Part shown: positions 10,901 through 16,767 of the stretch, one piece after another | Numbering within the stretch: the stretch's first letter is position 1 | Layout of the letters: each line of letters starts with the position of its first letter | NCBI RefSeq assembly: GCF_000255455.1 | Contig: NZ_JH621263.1 | Location: forward strand, 19,941 to 75,097 | Length of the DNA stretch: 55,157 nucleotides | Source: Aquimarina agarilytica ZC1 | GTDB lineage: Bacteria > Bacteroidota > Bacteroidia > Flavobacteriales > Flavobacteriaceae | Direction: 5' to 3' | Position numbers and translations under genes: made by a program | The notes under the pieces: generated by a model | What the model saw: the letters and a program-made list of their open reading frames with translations, nothing else | What the model was told of the DNA's origin: nothing | Databases searched by the model: none

Positions 10901-12048
10901 AAATTCCTGAAAATGGAGGAACTGCTTTTTCTAGAGGAAGATGGACTGGAATTCAGTTTACTTGTGTGGCTGCTAATCCTACCCCTGAACCTACAACTCC
11001 TAATCCTGAACCGACTCCAAAACCAACAACTCCTACTCCAACAACAAATGGAGATGTTATTATATATGAACACTGTAATTTTGGGGGAGAAAGTTTAGCG
11101 CTTAATGTTGGTAACTATTCGAATTTTAATAATTTAAAATTCTCAAATGATCAACTGTCATCAATTAAAATAGCATCGGGTTATACTGTACAGTTATTTG
11201 CAAATAGTAATTTTAACGGAAAATCTATAACACTAAAAGCCAATAATGCTTGTTTAATTGGGGACAATTTTAATGATATAGTTTCTTCTATTAAGGTTTC
11301 TAAAACAAATGAAGCTAAACCTGTTACTAAAACTTTTAACGCCTACCAAGATGCATTTATGCAAGGATCAACTAGTTTTAACACAGAAATACTTAGAACC
11401 GAAAATAGAAAACGTACTACTTACTTAAAATTTGATTTACGTAGTGTTAAAGGTGCTATTAAAAATGCAAACTTAGCACTTATAGTAGATGGTGATGCTG
11501 GTAATGGTACTATCGAAGTTTATCAAGGTGTTGATAAAGGATGGACAGAATTAAACTTAAACAAAAACAATGAGCCAACCAATATCAAAAAATTAGGTAG
11601 CGTTTCTGGAAACTTTGCTTTAGGTAAAAAGATCGATATCAAGTTAGCAAACATTGATAAGAAAAACTATGTGACTTTTATTATTAGACAAACAAGTGGT
11701 AACGATGTTGCTTTTGCTTCTAAAGAAAACGGAAACAAAGGACCTAAATTAACACTTACATATGCTAACAATAATGGCGCTAAAATTGGTGCCGAGGATT
11801 TAAATATTACTGCTAAAGTATATCCTAATCCTACTGCAAATACAGTAACTGTTAATTCTGAAAACTTATCATTATTAGAATCTATTAATGTATACGATCT
11901 AAGTGGTACATTATTAGAAACTGTGAATATTGATAAAGAAACTACAGAAACTTCAATTGATCTTTCTGCTTACAGTAAAGGAATTTACTTATTAAGTTTA
12001 CAAGGTGCTGGAAACAAATTAAAAATTGTTAAAGTTATCAAGGAATAA
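7939..12048 (+). CDS. Secreted multimodular glycoside-hydrolase-like protein, paralog 3, with a beta/gamma-crystallin module
   Basis: 1369 residues from the ATG at 7939, chosen because it opens a signal peptide (ends INA-Q) matching paralog 2. The frame itself extends 62 codons upstream. The core is the same as paralog 2: DUF5060-like, TIM barrel with N332-I-S-E-E and D425-E426, collagen-binding-like, GH115-C-like (C630-C837), and Cys-to-Cys module (866-1009). It then has an extra domain at about 1035-1118 with two Greek-key motifs and the calcium signatures NDQLSS and NDIVSS, typical of microbial beta/gamma-crystallins. One DNRLRE/CBM96-like domain and a T9SS type A tail finish the protein. 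The barrel is very close to paralog 2, so the enzyme activity is probably the same with altered binding modules. Confidence 0.88.
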   Translation: MKQKLTMFLICLLSVSNLINAQKISGELKKWHKVTLSVDLPSANLNESANTFKNHRMDVVFTDPNGGKIRVPGYFAADGNAANSSSKSGKNFKAILRPYMTGAWKYEVLYYTGTDVALKNVTQLPAPAKRLTGNVGTIQNNNKSVPDLRAKGRLTYKTSGNNNSRRYLQFAETGEYFLKIGPDSPENFLNYNEFDFDAKLNKCGLCPTHKFAPHKGEFKNGDPTFKNGKGKNIIGALNYIKRQGMNSFSMSLYGGDDKNVFPWVNLNNKFAFDVSKLDQWEVVFDHAEKLGLAMHFKLAENENWDKLNANEIRAQYREMVARFGHHLAIEWNISEEYRGAAQSAMARIDFLATIDAYQNHRVIHTYPGEHSKYNDWLRLGAKLTGASIQSSRNQNYRDAYNGKSGILTWINNSKNNNTPWVVASDEQNSGKTGIFTDEKMSTKSVVKEARTIILWKTLIAGGQGVMWYGGSRGDFQTENFDRFSTLFNWSRHAFNFFKGNKIPYWNMANNDKLANGNNNHVLAEVGKTYVIYLENGGNTQLNLSGVNGNFNVKWFDPRNGGTLKNGSVTQISGGAKRGIGNPPNNTNNDWVALVTNTNNTVTNPAPPVVVGPVADPSPNPSVTPPTNGNCNEKIFEENNGVIAVEAEDFISQSKTSKREWLVLDKNTKNTPKPDPDGNHADGASNGKYIELLPDTRVVHADPLENGVSFSNTPGEAAIVNYKVNFKSAGKYFVWVRAYSTGTEDNGVHVGLDGKWPASGARMQWCSGKNNWTWESKQRTAANHCGEPEKIFLNVTSAGVHTVSFSMREDGFEIDKFILSKAYKKPSGQGTKAIAENCTNNPAPAPTPTPTPTTPKPAPQNPTNGNCSNSSLNAINDFNKLNVNGFSPAYKDNARKAIAINAAQHKNKFAAAETNFKGETGTYNIKLNTLAELDGESTYRLRVGGKLIGTYKNPETTTDYSPAGKTFNNVSVKKGDIIRVESSSHTNGKIPENGGTAFSRGRWTGIQFTCVAANPTPEPTTPNPEPTPKPTTPTPTTNGDVIIYEHCNFGGESLALNVGNYSNFNNLKFSNDQLSSIKIASGYTVQLFANSNFNGKSITLKANNACLIGDNFNDIVSSIKVSKTNEAKPVTKTFNAYQDAFMQGSTSFNTEILRTENRKRTTYLKFDLRSVKGAIKNANLALIVDGDAGNGTIEVYQGVDKGWTELNLNKNNEPTNIKKLGSVSGNFALGKKIDIKLANIDKKNYVTFIIRQTSGNDVAFASKENGNKGPKLTLTYANNNGAKIGAEDLNITAKVYPNPTANTVTVNSENLSLLESINVYDLSGTLLETVNIDKETTETSIDLSAYSKGIYLLSLQGAGNKLKIVKVIKE

Positions 12049-12074
12049 CAACTTTTCAAATCAAGTTGCTTGAT

Positions 12075-12111
12075 AAAAAGGACCGTCTTAAAAATTAAGA
12101 CGGTCCTTTTT
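12075..12111. terminator. Bidirectional terminator between paralog 3 and the CoA-binding gene
   Basis: A 16-base-pair perfect stem (12075-12090 with 12096-12111) carries A and T runs on both sides. It can end paralog 3 on the + strand and the convergent gene at 12145-12522 on the - strand. Confidence 0.9.
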
Positions 12112-12144
12112 CAATGGTACTAATAATAAGATTTACAGATAAAC

Positions 12145-12522
12145 CTAACTTAATGTGATCTCATATTGATCTGTTGATAATAACACTAAAGTACATGATG
12201 CTTCAAATGGAATGGAAGCACGCTGAAGCAACTCAAATAATTCTGGATTTTCTGTCCCTGGATTAAAAATAACACGCTTTGGTTGAAGAGCTATAATATA
12301 ATCATAATACTCTGGTTGACGTTTAGGGTTTATATAAAGACTCACCGTATGCACATCATCGAGTAAAGGTTTTCCTTTTACTATGCTTACATCTTGTACC
12401 TCTCCTTCTCTTAACCCTATCGCTACAGTTGGGTGCTTATAGTTTCTTAACTTATTTATTGCTTTATTCGAGTAACGTTCTTCTTTTAATGAAGCTCCTA
12501 TTACTAATGTTTTTAATGGCAT
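12145..12522 (-). CDS. CoA-binding domain protein (YccU-like)
   Basis: 125 residues with a Rossmann-like start (LVIGASLKEERYSNKAI), PKRVIFNPGTENPEL and a conserved Cys near the C terminus. This is the usual size and pattern of the small CoA_binding_2 family. These soluble proteins bind a CoA-type nucleotide, but their cellular role is unsettled. It is a single gene, convergent with paralog 3 and sharing its terminator. Confidence 0.8.
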   Translation of the reverse strand: MPLKTLVIGASLKEERYSNKAINKLRNYKHPTVAIGLREGEVQDVSIVKGKPLLDDVHTVSLYINPKRQPEYYDYIIALQPKRVIFNPGTENPELFELLQRASIPFEASCTLVLLSTDQYEITLS

Positions 12523-12600
12523 ATATTCTTTTTTGGGTATTGGTAGGTCAACCTATTCAAAAATTACAATTTTAACTTTATCCTAATTAAGCAATGAAAT

Positions 12601-12618
12601 ATTTGATTATGATCAAAT
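12601..12618. promoter_or_regulatory. Inverted repeat upstream of the CoA-binding gene
   Basis: ATTTGAT (12601-12607) and ATCAAAT (12612-12618) form a perfect 7-base inverted repeat with a 4-base spacer, about 80 bases upstream of the start codon at 12522. It could be an operator; no factor is assigned. Confidence 0.3.
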
Positions 12619-12788
12619 TTGGGTTCTGATTAGATTTCCTTTAGCAGTATTAGTGTATCAATCAGTTTTAAAAGTCTATGATTAAAGAACTCAACCTAAA
12701 AAATGTTAAAATCTATTTTTTCTGTAATTATATCGAACCTTATACGTCTATAATAATAGATATTAGAATAGTTAGTTGGTTAGTTAAT

Positions 12789-12910
12789 TTTTACCCTTTT
12801 GTTCTTCATTGATTTAGATGATTGATTAGTAGTTAGTGTTAGTATGATAATTTTCAAAAGGGTAAAAGAAAGCCGCAGAGAGTAGTTAACTCTGCGGCTT
12901 TCGTTTTTTT
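12789..12910 (+). ncRNA. Structured element: 13-bp stem followed by a terminator hairpin (candidate small RNA or 3' element)
   Basis: TTTTACCCTTTTG (12789-12801) pairs perfectly with CAAAAGGGTAAAA (12855-12867). This is immediately followed by a GC-rich hairpin (GAAAGCCGCAGA 12868-12879 with 12891-12902) and a T run at 12904-12910 on the + strand. Both neighbouring genes are on the - strand, so a + strand terminator here would end an otherwise unannotated transcript. The hairpin could equally serve fabH on the - strand, 30 bases past its stop. No clear TAnnTTTG promoter was found upstream on the + strand. Confidence 0.35.
12868..12902 (-). terminator. Probable terminator of fabH (bidirectional)
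   Basis: A 12-base-pair stem ending 30 bases downstream of the fabH stop. On the - strand it is followed by a broken T run (TTTC, TTTT). On the + strand it has a cleaner run of seven T. Confidence 0.65.
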
Positions 12911-12932
12911 ATTCTTTTAACAAAAAAAATAA

Positions 12933-13949
12933 CTACCACTTAATCAAAGCACTAGCCCATGTGAATCCACTACCAAAGGCTGCTAACACTACCATATCAC
13001 CTTCTTTTATTTTACCAGATTCCCATGCCTCTGTTAAGGCAATTGGAATAGAAGCCGCAGTTGTATTTCCGTATTTTTGAATATTATTAAATACTTGATC
13101 ATCGGTTAAACCAAATTTTTTCTGTACAAATTGTGAAATTCTTAGGTTAGCTTGATGCGGGATCAGCATGTCAATATCTGTAGGGGATAACTTATTTTTT
13201 TCAAGTCCCTCCATAATTACTTCCGAAAAACGAACTACAGCATTTTTAAATACAAATTGTCCATTCATATATGGGTAATAAGTAATATCGGCATCGGTAG
13301 CTGTCTCATGCTCTTCTATTATTTGAGGCACCCAATGCTCTGTACTTGGACCTATCATAGCTAACTCTTTAGCATGTTTCCCTTCACTATGCATATGTGT
13401 TGATAACACCCCTTGGTGATCATGTTCACTTCTACTCAATACGGCTGCCCCTGCTCCATCACCAAAAATAACAGAAACAGATCGCCCTCTAGTAGTCATA
13501 TCTAAACCACCACTATGATTTTCACTTCCTATAATCAATACATTTTTGTACATACCAGTTTTAATATACTGATCGGCTACAGAAAGCGCATATATAAATC
13601 CACTACATTGATTTCTAATATCTAATGCAGGAACGGTAGGTAACCCTAATAAATCCTGTACTTGCACTCCACATCCAGGAAAATAATAATCTGGACTTAA
13701 TGTAGCAAATACAATAAGTTCAATAGCATCTTTATCAATTTTAGCTCTTTCAATAGCTATTTTAGCTGCCTTTACCCCCATAACTGCAGTAGAATTCCCA
13801 TCACCTGCCTTTATATGACGACGTTCCTTTATACCTGTACGTTCTTGAATCCACTCATCATTAGTATCCATTACTTTTGAGAGATCGTCATTGGTTACTA
13901 CATTTTCAGGGACATACATTCCCAATCCAGTAATTTTAGAGCTATACAT
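12933..13949 (-). CDS. fabH: 3-oxoacyl-ACP synthase III
   Basis: 338 residues, the standard length for KAS III. The catalytic triad is visible as C115 (QCSGFIYAL), H265 (PHQANLRI) and N295 (YGNTTAASIP). It condenses acetyl-CoA or a branched acyl-CoA with malonyl-ACP to start fatty-acid synthesis. DTNDEWIQERTGI near residue 28 is the conserved N-terminal signature. Flavobacteria often carry more than one FabH, so this may be a paralog with a different primer preference. It stands alone here, without plsX. Confidence 0.93.
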   Translation of the reverse strand: MYSSKITGLGMYVPENVVTNDDLSKVMDTNDEWIQERTGIKERRHIKAGDGNSTAVMGVKAAKIAIERAKIDKDAIELIVFATLSPDYYFPGCGVQVQDLLGLPTVPALDIRNQCSGFIYALSVADQYIKTGMYKNVLIIGSENHSGGLDMTTRGRSVSVIFGDGAGAAVLSRSEHDHQGVLSTHMHSEGKHAKELAMIGPSTEHWVPQIIEEHETATDADITYYPYMNGQFVFKNAVVRFSEVIMEGLEKNKLSPTDIDMLIPHQANLRISQFVQKKFGLTDDQVFNNIQKYGNTTAASIPIALTEAWESGKIKEGDMVVLAAFGSGFTWASALIKW

Positions 13950-14094
13950 ATTTTCAATTAAATTTTCTAAATAAATAAAATAAAGATCGCAAGTTACCTA
14001 TTTAAGTACATAATGAAAAGTATTGCGTTTACTTAATATATGCAAGCATAATAATCAGCTGATTTACAGTCAAAAGCATCTTAATAAGCTATGC

Positions 14095-14579
14095 TCATTT
14101 TTTAGTATAATCACAACCTAAAAAATCAAATTCCCTCCACTTTACTCGCACAGTTCTTTCATGACTTTGACCGGACATATCTGTACACTCTAAATTTGAT
14201 TGTGTTATTTCAATCGAGTTTTTATTATGATCTATTCCTTTAAAAACAACTCTTTCCTCACTTGAATTCATTGAACCTTCCATTAACTGTAAAGTCCCTC
14301 GAATTTCTCCTTCATCAGTTGCTAATGTTACTAATTTAAAAGAGTAACCACCTCCATCAAGTTTATCCACAAATAAATTCCAAGAAGGCTCACTTCCTCC
14401 CGCTACCAATTTAGAAATTTCACTTTCTTTGGTTAAGTTAACGGTGCCATTCTTAGGCGTTTCTTCCCCTTCTATTTTTTCGATTGAATCTTCTGCTTTT
14501 TTTCTCTACTATTATTTTCTTTACAAGAAAACATTAAAAAAGACAACGTAAATAAGGTTACATATTTAATTTTAATCAT
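14095..14579 (-). pseudogene. Lipoprotein of COG3650-like type, frameshifted in an A7 run
   Basis: From the ATG at 14579 a lipoprotein signal reads MIKIKYVTLFTL...MFSCKEN. That frame stops soon after the run of seven A (T7 on the + strand, 14497-14503). One extra A would join it to the downstream frame, which continues EKKAEDSIEKIEGEE and then the 104-residue body ending at 14095, giving 161 residues in all. The body has EPSWNL and CTDMSG...V.V.W...FLGC, which resembles the COG3650 periplasmic or lipoprotein family. This is either a real inactivating or phase-variable frameshift or an assembly or sequencing slip; the sequence alone cannot say. The conserved body argues that any loss is recent. 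Confidence 0.7.
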
Positions 14580-14765
14580 AACTTAAAATTAGTATTTGTT
14601 TTAAATTTAATCAATAGAATTAAATTTATCTAAGGATAAATAAAAAATAACTATGCATAAACATTCCATACTCAACTTAAAAGAATAAAGAATATTATAT
14701 TAACCGAAGGAAAGAATAAACTTTTTAATGAACAGTAAAAAAATGTAAATTCGAATAAATGATCG

Positions 14766-15578
14766 CTACATTTTAGATATCATAGAACTGATATCTTCAA
14801 CCATATCTTCGAAGTACTCTGTATATGATTTCACAAAATGATCCTTAGAATCTTTAGGATTAAACTCTCCAAAACGCACTCTATCTTCATATTTATGAGC
14901 TGAAAATTCTGGAGCAATCCCCTTTTTAACATTAAGAATAGTTCTTTTTCGATCCATCAAAAAAACTGATGGAAGTCCTAAAGAATGTTTCACTCTACGC
15001 ACAATATCCGAACTAAAATTATCTTGTTCATCAACATAAACTACCGAAACATTGGAATCATAATATTGTACTTTACTCGCTACCTTTTCTCTTGGCTCCC
15101 AATACAACACTACAAAATCTATTAAATCCCCAAACTCATTAGCAATATCATTAAATGCAGCTGCTTCGGACTCATTAGGTTCACACCAAGTTGCAATTGT
15201 TTTTAAATAAATGGGTTTTTGAAAAGATTCAAAATAAATAGGATCTCCCGATTTGGCTTTATTTACAATAAAATTATCAAATTGAGTCCCTTTTAAACAG
15301 TTCTGAACCAAGGAATCATATAAAAATCGAGCCCTTTCCAAATCCTTACGTTCATAAGCGACTTGGCTATTCACTTTAAATAAATTAATATTTCGATCGA
15401 TAGCATCGGAAAAAAAGTTATAGTCTGCCAGTGAACCAATAAGTGAAGTCTCCTTTTTATCTGCTAAATCTTTATCATACCTATCTACAGGATCATAATC
15501 ATTAGCTCTATCATCATCTTGTGCTTGTATGCACATAAATGACAATAGAAAACCGATAAGTAAATACTTTATTTTCAT
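14766..15578 (-). CDS. Exported thioredoxin-fold protein lacking the CxxC pair
   Basis: 270 residues from the Met at 15578, which opens a signal peptide (MKIKYLLIGFLLSFMCIQAQ). An ATG six codons upstream is less likely. The mature part has a thioredoxin-like core: YLKTIATWCEPNESEAAAF, where the usual WCxxC has Asn in place of the second Cys, then a beta-alpha-beta stretch and GLPSVFLMD with the cis-Pro. A redox role is doubtful with one Cys; a structural or binding role in the periplasm is possible. Acidic residues are rich after the signal peptide. It is an isolated gene. Confidence 0.6.
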   Translation of the reverse strand: MKIKYLLIGFLLSFMCIQAQDDDRANDYDPVDRYDKDLADKKETSLIGSLADYNFFSDAIDRNINLFKVNSQVAYERKDLERARFLYDSLVQNCLKGTQFDNFIVNKAKSGDPIYFESFQKPIYLKTIATWCEPNESEAAAFNDIANEFGDLIDFVVLYWEPREKVASKVQYYDSNVSVVYVDEQDNFSSDIVRRVKHSLGLPSVFLMDRKRTILNVKKGIAPEFSAHKYEDRVRFGEFNPKDSKDHFVKSYTEYFEDMVEDISSMISKM

Positions 15579-15819
15579 AATTAGGTTTCGGGGCATTAAC
15601 CTGTATCATGTATTTAAAATTCTAATACATAAGCCAGATAAAAATAAGATATTATAAACAATAACCTATTTTTAGTAACATTTAGTATACAAAAACTTAG
15701 TAAACTCTAATTAAATAACAGTCTAACACTATAAAATGTTACAAATCAAGCGCCATTAACTAATAACAAATTTAAAAAAAATCCCCACTTAACCTCGATA
15801 AAAGATTCTTTTTAAAGGA

Positions 15820-16335
15820 TTAAATACGTTTTAACTGCTGTTTCATCATATCCATTTGCTCCTTAAGCATTCCGTGCTTGTCTAATTTTTTCGCTTCGCT
15901 AAGCAAAGTTTGCGCTTCGCGCTTACGCCTCTTTTGCATTGCAATACCTGCTAAATTTAATTTAGCTACCGCTAAATCTTGATCCATGGACAAACCTAAT
16001 TTAATCGCATTTTTAAAAAAACGCTCCGCTTTTGTTAAGTTAGTTTGAGAAACAATAATACCACGTAAATAACTGTAATATCCTTGTTGTTTTTTTGTCA
16101 AAGCCGTTTCTGGACTTTGAATTTTGTCAAGTAATTTTTCCGTACCTACCAAATCTTGTTTTCTTAATTTTAAAAAAGATAACAATATGATTTCATTTTT
16201 AAAATAAAGAAACACAAACATTCCTGCTAAAAACAACAGTAAAATTCCGTTACCTATATAATTGTCTACAAATTGCCAAACTGCTGCAAAAACAGCTAGA
16301 ACAGCTAAAACTAACTTAATATTTTTATTGAACAT
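15820..16335 (-). CDS. Membrane protein with TPR-like repeats
   Basis: 171 residues. Two hydrophobic segments (about 6-24 and 29-47) are followed by a soluble helical part with TPR-like pairs (GYYSYLRGIIVSQTNLTKAE; AKLNLAGIAMQKRRKREAQ). It is divergent from rpmH with 169 bases between them. Flavobacterial genomes commonly have a protein of this sort beside rpmH; its function is unknown. Confidence 0.65.
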   Translation of the reverse strand: MFNKNIKLVLAVLAVFAAVWQFVDNYIGNGILLLFLAGMFVFLYFKNEIILLSFLKLRKQDLVGTEKLLDKIQSPETALTKKQQGYYSYLRGIIVSQTNLTKAERFFKNAIKLGLSMDQDLAVAKLNLAGIAMQKRRKREAQTLLSEAKKLDKHGMLKEQMDMMKQQLKRI

Positions 16336-16400
16336 TTATTTTATTTATTTTTAATGCGCAAAGGTACTAAAAACAATTGAAAATATTTTTCCCTAGAGTG

Positions 16401-16430
16401 TTGCAGAACAAAAAACTCTTTGTATATTTG
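16401..16430 (+). promoter_or_regulatory. rpmH promoter
   Basis: TTG at 16401-16403, a 19-base spacer and TATATTTG at 16423-16430. This is a close match to the Bacteroidota -33/-7 consensus (TTTG and TAnnTTTG). Confidence 0.75.
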
Positions 16431-16504
16431 CACGCAGTTTTAAGATGAGCTATATCATCTTGAAATAATGATATAGATACTTAAGATTTTTTAAAGATAC
16501 CAAA

Positions 16505-16666
16505 ATGAGTAAGAGAACATTTCAACCATCTAAGAGAAAAAGAAAAAATAAGCACGGATTCAGAGAGCGTATGGCTTCTGTTAATGGTAGAAAAGTCCTT
16601 GCAAGAAGAAGAGCTAAGGGCAGAAAGAAAATTTCTGTTTCTTCAGAAATTAGACATAAACACTAA
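16505..16666 (+). CDS. rpmH: 50S ribosomal protein L34
   Basis: A 53-residue, very basic protein beginning [19 protein letters not shown] and ending SEIRHKH. The family signature [15 protein letters not shown] is clear. It was identified by reading the frame directly, as it is shorter than a usual ORF cut-off. It has its own promoter (16401-16430) and terminator (16691-16724), and carB follows. Confidence 0.97.
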   Translation: MSKRTFQPSKRKRKNKHGFRERMASVNGRKVLARRRAKGRKKISVSSEIRHKH

Positions 16667-16690
16667 TTATGATTAGTGTTTCAAATACAG

Positions 16691-16724
16691 GGTGTTACTT
16701 TTTTTAAGAGTAACGCCTTTTTTT
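16691..16724 (+). terminator. Terminator downstream of rpmH
   Basis: GGTGTTACT (16691-16699) pairs with AGTAACGCC (16709-16717, one G-T pair), then a run of seven T. carB begins only 43 bases later, so either carB depends on readthrough or its promoter overlaps this hairpin. Confidence 0.85.
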
Positions 16725-16767
16725 ATATCTTATAGCATACAATTTTTAATTTCAATACAATTTCCAA

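Noticed and set aside
1..12048. Collagenase function for the three paralogs
   Set aside because: The collagen-binding-like domain name comes from family annotation. The barrel and carbohydrate-type modules point to glycans, and no peptidase motif is visible.
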